From Candidatus Zixiibacteriota bacterium (lineage in GTDB: Bacteria > JAAXHH01): a DNA stretch of 34,167 nucleotides. How positions within the stretch are numbered: the stretch's first letter is position 1; each line of letters opens with the position of its first letter. The stretch covers positions 1 through 34,167 of the forward strand of contig VGJU01000012.1 of the NCBI GenBank assembly GCA_016867335.1. Direction: 5' to 3'. This document shows, piece by piece, positions 1 to 8,767 of this stretch. Both the position numbers and the translations under genes were made by a program. The notes under the pieces were generated by a model. The model made no database searches. It saw nothing but the letters and a program-made list of their open reading frames with translations, and was not told the origin of the DNA.

Positions 1-1258
1 CTGTCATATTGCGCTCTTCCGCCATAAGACGAGTCAGATCCGCCGGAAACCCATAGGTGTCATACAGTTTGAAGGTCTCCACTCCCGTAAGATGCCGCCG
101 GCTTTCTCCTGCGGCGATGGAGACGATGCTTTCGAAATGTTCCAACCCCCGGTCCAGTGTTCTGCCGAATGCGACTTCCTCCGACTGGATTACCCGGCTT
201 ACGTGGTCGCGGTTCTGCCGGATCTCCGGATAGGCGTCTCCCATCTTATCGACGACGACGGGCACCAGCCGATGCATAAAAGGCTCGGTTTGACCGAGCG
301 TCCGGCTGTAACGAGCGGCGCGCCGCAGGATGCGGCGCAACACATACCCCCGCCCCTCGTTCGAAGGCAACGCACCGTCGGCAATGGCAAAGGTAAGCGC
401 GCGTATGTGATCCGCCACCACGCGAAAGGCGAGCGCCATTTCCTCTTCCGAATAGGAGCGTCCGGAAAGTTCGCCGATACGGTCTATCAGAGGGCGGAAA
501 ATATCCGTGTCGTAATTGGACGACACCCCACTCAACGTGCTGACTATCCGCTCGAAACCCATGCCGGTGTCCACGTGTTTGGCGGGCAACACCGAGAGTC
601 TTCCGCTGGCGTCTCGGTTGTATTGGATAAAAACGAGATTCCATATTTCCAGATATCGTCCGCAGTCGCCGTTGACTTCGCATCGGTGCGGGGTGTCCTG
701 CATCCGGCACTGTTCGGGACCAAGGTCGATATGGATTTCGGAGCAGGGACCGCAAGGCCCCGTCTCACCCATTTCCCAGAAATTATCTTTTTCGCCGAAC
801 CGCATGATCCGGTCGCGACCTATATCCGTCTGGGTCGCCCAGAGTTCCTCGGCTTCGTCGTCTTCACGGAACACGCTCGCCCACAATCGGTTTTTGGGCA
901 GATTCCACACCTCGGTGAGCAGTTCCCATCCCCAGACGATCGCCTCGCGCTTGTAATAATCTCCAAACGACCAGTTGCCCAGCATTTCGAAGAAGGTCTG
1001 ATGCGAGGGCGATTTTCCGACATCTTCGAGGTCGTTGTGTTTTCCTCCTGCGCGTATGCACTTCTGGGCGTTGACGGCACGGGTGTAAGACCGCGTTCCG
1101 GTTCCGAGAAAGACGTCTTTGAACTGGTTCATCCCTGCGTTGGTAAACAGCAAAGTAGGGTCGTCCCAAGGTATGACGCTCGAACTCGGTACAAACGTAT
1201 GCCCGTGCCGTTGTACAAAAAAGTCGATAAACGACCGACGAATTTCCTGACTGTTCAA
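1..1258 (-). CDS. alaS: Alanyl-tRNA synthetase, N-terminal part (cut by window edge)
   Basis: Class II aminoacyl-tRNA synthetase that charges tRNA-Ala in the cytoplasm. About 419 N-terminal residues are visible; the editing and C-terminal domains lie beyond the left edge. The translated start ([13 protein letters not shown], then [13 protein letters not shown] and [17 protein letters not shown]) and the downstream [15 protein letters not shown] and [10 protein letters not shown] blocks are classic AlaRS catalytic-core sequence. The start is TTG at 1258, overlapping the recX stop by four bases (TTGA). It is supported by AAGGAG eight bases upstream, inside the last codons of recX, and by the expected N-terminal length. 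Translational coupling to recX is therefore likely. The position after recX is conserved in many bacteria. Confidence 0.95.
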   Translation of the reverse strand, partial: MNSQEIRRSFIDFFVQRHGHTFVPSSSVIPWDDPTLLFTNAGMNQFKDVFLGTGTRSYTRAVNAQKCIRAGGKHNDLEDVGKSPSHQTFFEMLGNWSFGDYYKREAIVWGWELLTEVWNLPKNRLWASVFREDDEAEELWATQTDIGRDRIMRFGEKDNFWEMGETGPCGPCSEIHIDLGPEQCRMQDTPHRCEVNGDCGRYLEIWNLVFIQYNRDASGRLSVLPAKHVDTGMGFERIVSTLSGVSSNYDTDIFRPLIDRIGELSGRSYSEEEMALAFRVVADHIRALTFAIADGALPSNEGRGYVLRRILRRAARYSRTLGQTEPFMHRLVPVVVDKMGDAYPEIRQNRDHVSRVIQSEEVAFGRTLDRGLEHFESIVSIAAGESRRHLTGVETFKLYDTYGFPADLTRLMAEERNMT

Positions 1259-1908
1259 GGATTCTGCTCCTTCATTTCATTCAGTATCCGCTGGACGACC
1301 GAATAGATGGTTTCTCCGTCGAACCCGCGCCGTTCGAGCAGACCGGCCATGCGCCGTTCTGCGGTACGGGCATCGAGATCCTCATAGCGCCGATGGCGGC
1401 GTGACAGCAGTTCGTATGCCCGTACCGGTTCGTCGTCTTTGTCTTCGCCTTCTTGAAGCGCAGCTTCTATAAGTTCCGCTTCGACGCCCTTTCGGCGCAG
1501 TTCGCGGCGGATCAATGTCGCGCCAGCCAGTCTAAGTCGCCGTTGTTCTTCCGCATAGAGACGCGCATAACGGGCGTCGTCGATCCATTCACCCTCGATC
1601 AGGCGTTGCACGACGTGGGCGACGATTGTGGCATCCCATCCGTTTCGCATCAGCCGTTGCTCGATTTCCCGGCGGGTGCGTGGTCTGTGGTCAAGCAGGC
1701 GCAACGCTTGCTCTCTGGCGCGTGTTACCCGGTCCGACGTTTCGATTTCGCGGAGCCGATCCGTGTTTAACATCTGACCGACGCGAAGACCGACACGTAG
1801 AAACGTCTCTTCCGTTATCGTGAGCGCAATTTCTCCATCCACATACACGACCCGCTCGCGTCGGCGTTTTACCCGTTCCGTGCGTATGTCGGTAACGACG
1901 GCCATCAC
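1255..1908 (-). CDS. recX: RecX family regulatory protein
   Basis: 217-residue RecX-type protein, a modulator that inhibits RecA filament extension. The N-terminal ~60 residues are a basic extension, followed by the three-helix repeats typical of the family, seen as [19 protein letters not shown] and [19 protein letters not shown]. The start is GTG at 1908, which overlaps the thpR stop by four bases; an ATG at 1905 is equally possible because the junction reads GTGATG. The 3' end overlaps alaS and carries its ribosome binding site. In many bacteria recA sits directly before recX; here thpR takes that place and recA is absent from the window. Confidence 0.88.
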   Translation of the reverse strand: MMAVVTDIRTERVKRRRERVVYVDGEIALTITEETFLRVGLRVGQMLNTDRLREIETSDRVTRAREQALRLLDHRPRTRREIEQRLMRNGWDATIVAHVVQRLIEGEWIDDARYARLYAEEQRRLRLAGATLIRRELRRKGVEAELIEAALQEGEDKDDEPVRAYELLSRRHRRYEDLDARTAERRMAGLLERRGFDGETIYSVVQRILNEMKEQNP

Positions 1909-2474
1909 GCCAGTTCCACATGATCCAAAATCGTATATACCGGGCCGGACGGTCGAAGTTCGCTTTTGACGATCGCGATCCGAGTTACGGAAAAGGAGGG
2001 CGTCTGAAACGCCATGGCGCGCACCTGCTCGGATAGAAGCCCCACGCCTTTGGGAGAACGCACCCGGCCTATCGTCAGGTGAGGAGAGAAAGGCCGCTCC
2101 TCCCGCACGAAACGCCGATCAAACAGAGCCGTCTCCACCCGCTGCTGAAGCGCAATCAGCACGTCGCGTCCCTCTTGGATATCGACCCAGAAAACACGCG
2201 GACGTTCCAGATTGGGAAACGCTCCAATACGGCAAAGATTTATCGAAAAAGCGGAACAGGCCGATACGGCCTCGCGCACGCCTTCCCGGACCGTTTTCAG
2301 TCGATCGGGCGCGGTATCGCCCAAAAATTTGAGCGTAATGTGCATCTGGCGGGTCGAGACCCAGTTTACATCCGCGCGGCTTTGTCTGAGTTCGGTTTCT
2401 ACCGCATCCACACAGGTCTTGACCGTTTCCGGAATTTCGATGGCGATAAAGGTTCGGATCGGTTCGTTGTTCAT
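1905..2474 (-). CDS. thpR: RNA 2',3'-cyclic phosphodiesterase (2'-5' RNA ligase family)
   Basis: Member of the 2H phosphoesterase / LigT-ThpR family, which opens 2',3'-cyclic phosphates on RNA ends. Both H-x-T motifs are visible: HITLKFLG in the N-terminal half and HLTIGRV in the C-terminal half. The N-terminus RTFIAIEIPETV is the usual family start. I chose ATG 2474; a TTG six codons upstream (2492) is possible, but neither has a clear Shine-Dalgarno. Length (189 aa) is normal. It lies between cinA and recX, overlapping the latter, so co-transcription with both is likely. Confidence 0.88.
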   Translation of the reverse strand: MNNEPIRTFIAIEIPETVKTCVDAVETELRQSRADVNWVSTRQMHITLKFLGDTAPDRLKTVREGVREAVSACSAFSINLCRIGAFPNLERPRVFWVDIQEGRDVLIALQQRVETALFDRRFVREERPFSPHLTIGRVRSPKGVGLLSEQVRAMAFQTPSFSVTRIAIVKSELRPSGPVYTILDHVELA

Positions 2475-2504
2475 GGTCTTAATGTAAGACAACCGGAGGT
2501 CAGT

Positions 2505-3767
2505 TCAAATCCCTTTCTCGATATGAGCCGGATCGACCAGATACAGACGCAGCAGGTTCATAGCGGCCGTGGCGGCGCGCACCTTGTTGATTCTGCGTTC
2601 GGTTCCGAGCCGGAGTTCTCTCACGATAACGCCTTCGGGGTGTGCCAGCGCGATATAGACCAGTCCGACAGGTTTTTCGGGTGTTGCTCCCGATGGTCCT
2701 GCAATACCCGTAGTGGACAGCCCGAATGTGGTTCCGCTTATCCGGCGGACGCCTTCGGCCATGGCAGCGGCGGTCTGTGCGCTTACCGCGCCGAAAGCGC
2801 GTAGCGTTTCGTCGGAAACACCGAGAAGTTGTTTTTTGGTTTCGTTGCTATAGGCGACGACGCCGCGTTCTACATAAGCCGAACTGCCCGGTGTATCGGT
2901 AAGCCGGTCGCAGACCAAACCGCCTGTGCAGGACTCCGCCAGCGCAACGGTGACCTCTGCGTCCGTCAGCAGCCGTCCGAGCGTCTGTTCCATCGTCTCG
3001 CCGTCTGTGCCGTAGATAAAGGAGCCTGCCCGTGCGCGAAGCGCGGTTTCGAGTACGGCGATGCGTTGCCGGGCCTCCTCTCCGGTCGCCGCGCTGACGG
3101 TAAGCCGCAAATTAATCCCCGCTTCCTGCGGCAACGAAGCCACACGGACGTCTTTTGCCGATTCGATAAGGTCTTTGATTGTTTCAAACAGCGACGACTC
3201 CCCGATGCCGGCTGTCTTGAGCACACGGTGCAGGATCACACGCCCGCCGGCGTGTCCCTGAAGCCGGGGTGCAACCTGTTCGGCCATCATTTTTTTCATT
3301 TCGCGTGGAACGCCGGGCATGACAAAGACATCGGCCTCGCCGTGACGGAGCATAAACCCCGGAGCGGTTCCCACCGGGTTGTCCAAAACAACGGCTCGTT
3401 CCGGCATAAACGCCTGTATCCGATTCGACTCCGGCATGGCAAGCCCTCGACGCACAAACATCTCCTCGATTTGGTCGAGTAGATAGGGATGAAAAACAAG
3501 TCGGTCACCGGTCGCCTCCGCCAGTACGGTTTTAGTGACGTCGTCGTGCGTCGGTCCTAACCCACCGGTAATCAACACGATATCGGCAAGTGAGACGCAA
3601 AGATCCAACGCATGACGTATACGTGCGGCGTCGTCTCCTACGGTCAGCGTCCACACCGGTTCGATACCGAGTTCGGTAAGACACTGTCCCAAATGCGCGG
3701 CGTTTGTATCGACGATGGAGCCGATCAGCAGTTCGTCGCCTATCGTCAGAATGGCGGCTTTTTTCAT
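2505..3767 (-). CDS. cinA: CinA family protein (MoCF domain plus NMN amidohydrolase domain)
   Basis: 420-residue two-domain CinA. Residues about 1-170 form the MoaB/MogA-like domain (ILTIGDELLIG at the start, then ITGGLGPTHDD and MPGVPREM). Residues about 255-415 form the CinA C-terminal domain (ALAESCTGGL, GVVAYSNETK, GIAGPSGATPEKPVG). In well-studied homologues the C-terminal domain deamidates nicotinamide mononucleotide (PncC activity) and the N-terminal domain hydrolyses ADP-ribose. The ATG start at 3767 has GAGG seven bases upstream. It follows pgpA after a 13-base gap and precedes thpR. Confidence 0.94.
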   Translation of the reverse strand: MKKAAILTIGDELLIGSIVDTNAAHLGQCLTELGIEPVWTLTVGDDAARIRHALDLCVSLADIVLITGGLGPTHDDVTKTVLAEATGDRLVFHPYLLDQIEEMFVRRGLAMPESNRIQAFMPERAVVLDNPVGTAPGFMLRHGEADVFVMPGVPREMKKMMAEQVAPRLQGHAGGRVILHRVLKTAGIGESSLFETIKDLIESAKDVRVASLPQEAGINLRLTVSAATGEEARQRIAVLETALRARAGSFIYGTDGETMEQTLGRLLTDAEVTVALAESCTGGLVCDRLTDTPGSSAYVERGVVAYSNETKKQLLGVSDETLRAFGAVSAQTAAAMAEGVRRISGTTFGLSTTGIAGPSGATPEKPVGLVYIALAHPEGVIVRELRLGTERRINKVRAATAAMNLLRLYLVDPAHIEKGI

Positions 3768-3780
3768 GGTTGATCCTCGT

Positions 3781-4245
3781 TTACGTTTCAGAGACCGGGC
3801 CGATTAACAGCATAAGGGTAAAACGGACGAGAAAGTGCGCGTACAGCGCGGCTACGAGGTCGTCGGCTACGACGCCAATCCCCCCCGGCAGTTTTTGCGC
3901 CCAGTTGGCCGGAAAAATTTTTATAATGTCCATGGCTCGAAAAAAAACAAAGCCGAGCAAAAAGGAAAGCCAACTCGACGGCAAAAAAGCCATGGTGACA
4001 ACCATCCCTATGATCTCATCGATCACGATCTGACGTCCGTCGTGTCCGAAACGTTTTTCTGCTGCGCCGGATACGTAGATCGCCGTCGCCACGCCGAAAA
4101 TCGCCACAATCGCGTAGACCGGCCAAGACAAAAAGGTAAGCACGTAAGCCAATGCTACCCCGACCAGACTACCAACGGTTCCCGGTGCTTTAGGAGCATA
4201 TCCGGCGTAACATCCGGTGGCAAGAAAAACAGCGACGGTGTTCAT
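3781..4245 (-). CDS. pgpA: Phosphatidylglycerophosphatase A
   Basis: 154-residue integral membrane enzyme that dephosphorylates phosphatidylglycerophosphate to phosphatidylglycerol, the step after PgsA. Family hallmarks are PKAPGTVGSLVG near the N-terminus, DEIIGM in the middle, and RAMDIIKIFP followed by GGIGVVADD near the C-terminus. Several hydrophobic segments span the protein. A reading frame open further upstream is only antisense-like extension through pgsA; the true start is ATG 4245, two bases after the pgsA stop. Having pgsA and pgpA adjacent and almost overlapping makes a two-step phospholipid module. Confidence 0.92.
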   Translation of the reverse strand: MNTVAVFLATGCYAGYAPKAPGTVGSLVGVALAYVLTFLSWPVYAIVAIFGVATAIYVSGAAEKRFGHDGRQIVIDEIIGMVVTMAFLPSSWLSFLLGFVFFRAMDIIKIFPANWAQKLPGGIGVVADDLVAALYAHFLVRFTLMLLIGPVSET

Positions 4246-4247
4246 GC

Positions 4248-4832
4248 TCACTTTAGCAAGCTGGTCAGAATGGAGCGATTTTTGATCAGATAGTCCATTC
4301 CGGAACTGACGGTGAGTACCATCGAAACAAATACCATCGCGTTGAGTATGAGAAACGCAGGTCGGTCGATGGATGGGGCCCACTGGCCATAGGTCAGATA
4401 CGTGGTGCGGATGTTGATGTAGAGCAAGATGAGTACGATGACCACCATTTGAGAGGCTGTTTTCCATTTGGCGACTTGTGTCGGCAGGATGAGCAGTCCG
4501 CGATAGGCGGCTACGCTACGCAACCCGGTGACAATAAAGTCGCGTGCGATGATGGTGACCACCATCCAGGTTTGCACGTATCCGAGCGAAGCGAATGAGA
4601 TGAGGGCGATCGAGGTGAGAATCTTGTCGGCCAGCGGGTCCATGAATTTGCCAAAACTGGTGATGACACCGGTTTTTCGTGCAAGGTATCCGTCGTATAG
4701 ATCGGTCAGCGAGGCGGCGGAGAAGATAATGGTAGCTAAGTACCGGGTATAGAGATTGTCGATCAGAAAAAAGATCATAAAAAACGGGCTGAGGATAATG
4801 CGGGCGATCGTCAGCTTATTGGGCAGGTTCAT
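4248..4832 (-). CDS. pgsA: CDP-diacylglycerol--glycerol-3-phosphate 3-phosphatidyltransferase
   Basis: 194-residue membrane protein of the CDP-alcohol phosphotransferase family, making phosphatidylglycerophosphate from CDP-diacylglycerol and glycerol-3-phosphate. The complete signature D-x2-D-G-x2-A-R-x8-G-x3-D-x3-D is present, starting at DLYDGYLAR and ending at FMDPLAD. The N-terminus NLPNKLTIARI is the typical start of PgsA. ATG 4832 has AGGGA about ten bases upstream. Four to five hydrophobic helices are visible. It is followed at once by pgpA, the next enzyme in the pathway. Confidence 0.94.
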   Translation of the reverse strand: MNLPNKLTIARIILSPFFMIFFLIDNLYTRYLATIIFSAASLTDLYDGYLARKTGVITSFGKFMDPLADKILTSIALISFASLGYVQTWMVVTIIARDFIVTGLRSVAAYRGLLILPTQVAKWKTASQMVVIVLILLYINIRTTYLTYGQWAPSIDRPAFLILNAMVFVSMVLTVSSGMDYLIKNRSILTSLLK

Positions 4833-4882
4833 GGAAAAAGCATCCCTGGGGTTGAGCGGCGGATGGGATATGCCGTTGTCGT

Positions 4883-5485
4883 CTACAGTTCGGTTCGGCC
4901 TTCGAGGGCGCGCGCCAGCGTTACATCGTCCGCGTATTCGAGATCGCCGCCCATAGGAAGTCCACGCGCGAGTCGTGTCACTCTGACGCCGATCGGTTTG
5001 ATAAGACGCGCGAGGTACATGGCGGTGGCGTCCCCTTCGATATTGGGGTTGGTGGCAATGATAACTTCTCGGACGGTGTCATGAAGTCTAAGCACCAGTT
5101 CACGCGCCCGGATATCGTCCGGGCTTACGCGGTCCAGCGGTGAGATGGCTCCGTGCAGCACATGATACAGTCCGCGAAATTCGCCTGTGCGCTCCATGGT
5201 TACAATGTCCTTGGGTTCTTCCACCACACAGATTAGCGAAGGGTCTCGTTTTGCATCGTGACAGATATCGCATACCTCCGACTCGGTGATATTCCAGCAG
5301 GCGGTGCAGTAGCGCACTTTTTCCTTTACGGCCCGTATGGCATCCGAAAGACCGAGCGCCCGTTCCGTAGGGGCTTTGAGGATATGAAATGCCAGACGCT
5401 GCGCCGTTACTTTTCCGATACCCGGCAGACGGCGCAATTCGTCAATAAGAATGGCGATGGCTTGCGAACTGAACTGTTGCGACAC
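4883..5485 (-). CDS. recR: Recombination mediator protein RecR
   Basis: 200-residue RecR, which with RecO (encoded at 16875-17672) loads RecA onto SSB-coated single-stranded DNA at gaps. Visible are the helix-hairpin-helix [18 protein letters not shown] at the N-terminus, a four-cysteine zinc finger (CTACWN ... CDIC), and the Toprim domain with VVEEPKDI and the [16 protein letters not shown] block. The start is GTG at 5485 with AAAGGGAG about seven bases upstream. It follows ybaB after 19 bases, the widely conserved dnaX-ybaB-recR order. Confidence 0.95.
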   Translation of the reverse strand: MSQQFSSQAIAILIDELRRLPGIGKVTAQRLAFHILKAPTERALGLSDAIRAVKEKVRYCTACWNITESEVCDICHDAKRDPSLICVVEEPKDIVTMERTGEFRGLYHVLHGAISPLDRVSPDDIRARELVLRLHDTVREVIIATNPNIEGDATAMYLARLIKPIGVRVTRLARGLPMGGDLEYADDVTLARALEGRTEL

Positions 5486-5504
5486 GCGCCGCTCCCTTTG
5501 ACCG

Positions 5505-5822
5505 CTACAGAGAAAGACCGGGAATCTGAAGACCGCCTGTGATCTGTCCCATTTCGCTGTTCATCATTTCCTGCGCTCGCTGTTGCGCCTGATGGATAGC
5601 GGCGAGGATCAGGTCTTCGAGCATTTCCACGTCTTGCGGGTTGACGACATCCGGATGAATCTTGATCTCAAGGATGTCTTGGCGACCGTTGGCGACGACG
5701 GTTACCATACCGCCCCCGGCGCTTCCTTCTACACGTTGTTGTTCGAGTTGTTCCTGCAACTCGGACATTTTTTTCTGCATTTTCTGGACCTGTTTGAGCA
5801 TACCGCTTAGGCCTTTGGCCAT
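5505..5822 (-). CDS. ybaB: YbaB/EbfC family nucleoid-associated protein
   Basis: 105-residue small DNA-binding protein. It has the family pattern of an N-terminal glutamine-rich helix ([20 protein letters not shown]) followed by a beta-sheet core ([23 protein letters not shown]) and a C-terminal helix. Homologues bind DNA as tweezers-shaped dimers. ATG 5822 has AAAGGA six bases upstream. It lies 26 bases after the dnaX stop and 19 bases before recR. Confidence 0.94.
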   Translation of the reverse strand: MAKGLSGMLKQVQKMQKKMSELQEQLEQQRVEGSAGGGMVTVVANGRQDILEIKIHPDVVNPQDVEMLEDLILAAIHQAQQRAQEMMNSEMGQITGGLQIPGLSL

Positions 5823-5848
5823 TGTCGTTCCTTTCTCTGAAGTTCGGT

Positions 5849-7639
5849 CTATCCGCCGACGATCTGTCCGTCGAAGGCATCCAAAAGGCGTTTGACGGTC
5901 GGATCCCGTTTTGCCATGGTAAAACTGTTGACTGCCTGCAGGGGTTCGGCGGGCAGGAGGGGGGGAGGACTGTCTTCGGGCGGCGTGTCGGTGACGATAT
6001 AAGAAAGACGAACCGCTCGCCCGATACGTTCGGAAAATATCTCCTGAACAAGCTGGCCGTTTTCCTTTTTTTCCGCTTGTTGTTTGTGAAATTCATGTTG
6101 TGTGGCAAACGCAAGCGTGATGGTATCCTCCTGATAACCTGCGATCATGGCGGCGGCAAGAAAATTGCCGAGCGCAATCCGTCGTCCCTTGATCGTTTCG
6201 AGAATCGAAGGCCAGTCCTGTATAAGTCGTTGCAGCGTGATCTCGGTTGTCGGCAGTGGTTTTTCGGTGGGTCTCGGTTCGGTTGTTACGGCGCTGACGG
6301 ACGGGCCGAGAGAAGAGGTTTTCGGCTTGGGTTCGGAGGTTTTTGGCGGCACCACAGGTCGTTCGGGGGCCGTCGGCACGGGCGACGGAATAGATGTGCT
6401 GACGATTTTTTCGACCAAGGGCACGGAAACTGTTGCCGGTTCGACCGTAGCGCGCGCAATGGGTTCATTCTCGCCCAATTTCTCCGGTATCTCGATACGT
6501 TGTGCCAGCTCCGAAAGTCGGGTCAGTACGTCGGTCAACAATACGGACGACTCCATCCGGATCATGCGAACCACACCCGTTTCCAGTTGGATCCGGGGAA
6601 GCGCGCTGGTTCGGATCGCCTCTTCGGTTTGGGTAGCAATTTGGCTGAGACGCAACAGGTCGTCTATCTGAAATTGTGCTGCCTGCCGACGGTAGCGCTC
6701 CAGATCGAGGGCGTCTTCTTCGAGGAGGTCTTGCGCGTCAGGCGCGGCTTTGATCATGAGCAGATTACGCAGGTGTTCGAGGATACCGAGCGCCACTTCG
6801 TCAAGGTTGTAGCCTTCGTGGATGATTCGGTGGATGAGCCGAATCCCCTGTCCTGTGTCTCGGCACGCAACGGCGTCCATAAGTTCGAAATAGATATCTT
6901 GTTCCACCATTCCTAACAGGCTGGCCACTTCGTGGGCGGACAGACGACCTCCTCCGAATGCGGTCACCTGATCGAAAAGGCTTTCGGCGTCTCTCATGCT
7001 TCCGTCGGCGCGGCGGGAAATGACAGCAAGTGCTTCCCGATCTATCGAATACCCGCTTTTTTCGCCGATCATGGCAAGATGGTCTACGATGGTTTTCCCG
7101 GGGATGCGTCTGAAGTCGAATCGCTGACACCGGGAGAGGATGGTGGGCAACACCTTTTGCGGGTCGGTCGTAGCAAAGATAAAGTACACATGTGCCGGCG
7201 GTTCTTCGAGTGTCTTTAGGAGCGCGTTGAAGGCTTCCCGCGTCAGCATGTGAACTTCGTCGATGATATAGATTTTATGTCTGCCCTGACTGGGGGTATA
7301 CTTGACGCTTTCCAGCAGTTGGGAACGTATCTGTTCGACTTTGTTGTTGGATGCGCCGTCGATTTCAAGCACATCGACACTGCGTCCTGCGGAGATTTCG
7401 CGGCAGAACGAACAGGTGTTGCAAGGGGTGATCGTAGGGCCGTTGACGCAGTTGAGGGCTTTGGCGAGGATACGGGCGGTGGTGGTTTTGCCTACGCCGC
7501 GCGGACCGGCAAAAAGATAGGCGTGTGCAATCTGACCGGTCTGTATGGCGTTTTTTAAGGTAGTGGTAACGTGTTCCTGACCGATAACCCGGTCAAATTC
7601 CTGAGGACGCCATCGGCGTGCAGTAACTTCGTAGGCCAT
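5849..7639 (-). CDS. dnaX: DNA polymerase III subunit gamma/tau
   Basis: 596-residue clamp-loader ATPase. Walker A is [11 protein letters not shown] at about residue 45, the zinc-binding cysteines are at 64, 73, 76 and 79, Walker B is IIDEVHML, and the sensor-1/SRC region reads [11 protein letters not shown]. Residues ~220-360 carry the clamp-loader lid and collar; ~390-450 is a Pro/Ser/Thr-rich linker; ~460-596 is the tau-type C-terminal domain. ATG 7639 has AGGG about nine bases upstream. Codons 523-525 contain the exact A AAA AAG slippery heptamer, but much later than in E. coli dnaX. The gene follows the SRP RNA and precedes ybaB-recR. Confidence 0.95.
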   Translation of the reverse strand: MAYEVTARRWRPQEFDRVIGQEHVTTTLKNAIQTGQIAHAYLFAGPRGVGKTTTARILAKALNCVNGPTITPCNTCSFCREISAGRSVDVLEIDGASNNKVEQIRSQLLESVKYTPSQGRHKIYIIDEVHMLTREAFNALLKTLEEPPAHVYFIFATTDPQKVLPTILSRCQRFDFRRIPGKTIVDHLAMIGEKSGYSIDREALAVISRRADGSMRDAESLFDQVTAFGGGRLSAHEVASLLGMVEQDIYFELMDAVACRDTGQGIRLIHRIIHEGYNLDEVALGILEHLRNLLMIKAAPDAQDLLEEDALDLERYRRQAAQFQIDDLLRLSQIATQTEEAIRTSALPRIQLETGVVRMIRMESSVLLTDVLTRLSELAQRIEIPEKLGENEPIARATVEPATVSVPLVEKIVSTSIPSPVPTAPERPVVPPKTSEPKPKTSSLGPSVSAVTTEPRPTEKPLPTTEITLQRLIQDWPSILETIKGRRIALGNFLAAAMIAGYQEDTITLAFATQHEFHKQQAEKKENGQLVQEIFSERIGRAVRLSYIVTDTPPEDSPPPLLPAEPLQAVNSFTMAKRDPTVKRLLDAFDGQIVGG

Positions 7640-7679
7640 GACACATTGCCCTGGAGGACATACGGAAAGCCATCCTCAC

Positions 7680-7693
7680 AAAAAAGGTCGTGC
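7680..7693 (-). terminator. U-tract directly after the SRP RNA closing helix
   Basis: The 3' strand of the SRP RNA terminal helix (GCACGACC, minus strand 7693 to 7686) is followed at once by six T residues. A stable helix followed by a U-run looks like an intrinsic terminator that also defines the RNA 3' end. Some read-through or a weak separate promoter would be needed for dnaX, which begins only 41 bases downstream. Confidence 0.5.
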
Positions 7694-7959
7694 ACCCACC
7701 TTCGAATGTCCTCGCGTCTGGAGTATCCAAGCCGACAGCTCCGGCCAGGTGGCCCCACGGCACACGAGAGGGGTCGCTTACCGCTGCTACCTTCCGGTCC
7801 TGACGGGGTTCGGCGATCTCACGTTGCGCAGGACCTGACTCTCAACACTGCGGCTGTAAGATACCGACAGCGCAAGATCAACCCTCGGAATGGGAATTCA
7901 ACCCCGCTGTAGCGGATTGCGGGTTACAGGGCACCGCTAACTCCCCGTCTAGCACGACC
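7686..7959 (-). ncRNA. ffs: Signal recognition particle RNA, bacterial large type
   Basis: About 274-nt SRP RNA that pairs with Ffh to target nascent membrane and secreted proteins. The domain IV signature GTCAGGACCGGAAGGTAGCA, with the conserved GGAA loop and AGCAGCGG, lies near 7780-7806 on the minus strand. The 5' half carries an Alu-type domain (AGACGGGGAGTTAGCGGTGC and a CCGCT/AGCGG hairpin). The ends are set by a perfect 8-bp closing helix, GGTCGTGC (7959-7952) with GCACGACC (7693-7686). An inner CAGGT/ACCTG pairing (7837-7833 with 7750-7746) closes the domain equivalent to 4.5S RNA. The tadA - SRP RNA - dnaX order is known from many bacteria. Confidence 0.92.
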
Positions 7960-7969
7960 AAAGACGCAG

Positions 7970-7987
7970 GGTCCGTCGGGTCGGACC
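7970..7987 (-). other. Hairpin between tRNA-Ala and SRP RNA
   Basis: Perfect 6-bp inverted repeat GGTCCG / CGGACC around a six-base loop, in the 34-base spacer between tRNA-Ala and the SRP RNA. There is no strong U-tract after it on the minus strand (CTGCGTCTTT). It may be a processing hairpin or weak terminator separating the two RNAs. Function is inference. Confidence 0.35.
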
Positions 7988-7993
7988 TTAAAA

Positions 7994-8066
7994 TGGAGCA
8001 GAGCGGGATCGAACCGCTGACCTCCAGAGTGCGATTCTGGCGCTCTCCCAACTGAGCTACTGCCCC
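7994..8066 (-). tRNA. tRNA-Ala(CGC)
   Basis: 73-nt cloverleaf. The anticodon stem-loop CCAGA-ATCGCAC-TCTGG gives anticodon CGC, which reads GCG (Ala). The acceptor stem GGGGCAG/CTGCTCC contains the G3-U70 wobble pair, the alanine identity element. The discriminator is A73. The CCA end is not encoded. It lies 19 bases after tRNA-Ser(GGA). Confidence 0.97.
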
Positions 8067-8085
8067 GATCTCATATAACCATTAA

Positions 8086-8173
8086 CGGAGAGGGTGGGAT
8101 TCGAACCCACGGTCCACTTTAGGTAGACACACGCTCTCCAGGCGTGCCGATTCAACCGCTCTCGCACCTCTCC
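8086..8173 (-). tRNA. tRNA-Ser(GGA)
   Basis: 88-nt class II tRNA. Anticodon stem-loop CACGC-CTGGAGA-GCGTG gives GGA, reading UCC/UCU. A long variable arm (GTCTAC/GTGGAC stem) marks it as Ser type, and the discriminator is G73. CCA is not encoded. It shares acceptor, D-arm and T-arm sequence with the upstream tRNA-Ser(CGA), so the pair arose by duplication. Confidence 0.96.
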
Positions 8174-8195
8174 GTGTTTCTATGAAACCTTCCAG

Positions 8196-8280
8196 CGGAG
8201 AGGGTGGGATTCGAACCCACGGTGCCCGTAGGCACAACGGTTTTCGAGACCGTCCGATTCAACCGCTCTCGCACCTCTCC
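8196..8280 (-). tRNA. tRNA-Ser(CGA)
   Basis: 85-nt class II tRNA. Anticodon stem-loop ACGGT-CTCGAAA-ACCGT gives CGA, reading UCG. The variable arm stem is GTGCC/GGCAC and the discriminator is G73. CCA is not encoded. Its first 22 bases overlap the end of tadA: the tadA TGA stop lies in the D-arm region. Maturation of the tRNA 5' end would cut the tadA message. Confidence 0.96.
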
Positions 8281-8756
8281 GTTTCTTCGGATTTGTGGCG
8301 CACCTCCCGGAAAAACACACGCAACATTTCCGCACACTCGGGCTGCAACACGCCTCGTACTACCTTAACCCGGTGGTTAAGACGGGCATCCTGCACGATA
8401 TTTCGCAGAGAACCGCAGGCGCCCGTTTTGGCGTCGTCCGCTCCGTAGACCAAACAGCCTATGCGGGCAAGTACGATCGCTCCGGCGCACATGGCGCAAG
8501 GCTCAAGGGTCGCGTACAACGTCGCACCGGTCAGTCGCTCATAGCCGAGCGTTTGGGTGGCGGCACGTATCGCCAACATCTCCGCGTGCGCCGTAGGATC
8601 GCGCTGACGTAATACCCGGTTCTGATCACGCCCTAACATCCGACCGTCACAGACGATCACCGCTCCTACAGGCACTTCGCCCTTTGCAGCAGCGGCTTGC
8701 GCCTCTTCAATCGCCAAACGCATCCACCGTTCATGCCCATCGGGGTCGGTTGTCAT
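8259..8756 (-). CDS. tadA: tRNA-specific adenosine deaminase (A34 to inosine)
   Basis: 165-residue cytidine/deoxycytidylate-deaminase-fold enzyme that converts A34 of tRNA-Arg(ACG) to inosine. The zinc and catalytic motifs are HAEMLAI (His ligand and proton-shuttling Glu) and PCAMCAGA (two Cys ligands), and the N-terminal half has [10 protein letters not shown]. Length is normal. ATG 8756 has GAGG six bases upstream. The last residues (ETERCESG) are encoded by the 5' end of tRNA-Ser(CGA), a 22-base overlap. The gene begins 11 bases after tRNA-Arg(ACG), its expected substrate. Confidence 0.96.
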   Translation of the reverse strand: MTTDPDGHERWMRLAIEEAQAAAAKGEVPVGAVIVCDGRMLGRDQNRVLRQRDPTAHAEMLAIRAATQTLGYERLTGATLYATLEPCAMCAGAIVLARIGCLVYGADDAKTGACGSLRNIVQDARLNHRVKVVRGVLQPECAEMLRVFFREVRHKSEETERCESG

Positions 8757-8767
8757 ACACGCCTCAA

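Noticed and set aside
92-1306. 404-residue plus-strand ORF
   Set aside because: It is antisense to alaS and has no family motifs; the minus strand carries diagnostic AlaRS sequence.
4246-4467. N-terminal extension of pgpA
   Set aside because: It overlaps pgsA and has no PgpA-like or membrane sequence; ATG 4245 gives a normal family length.
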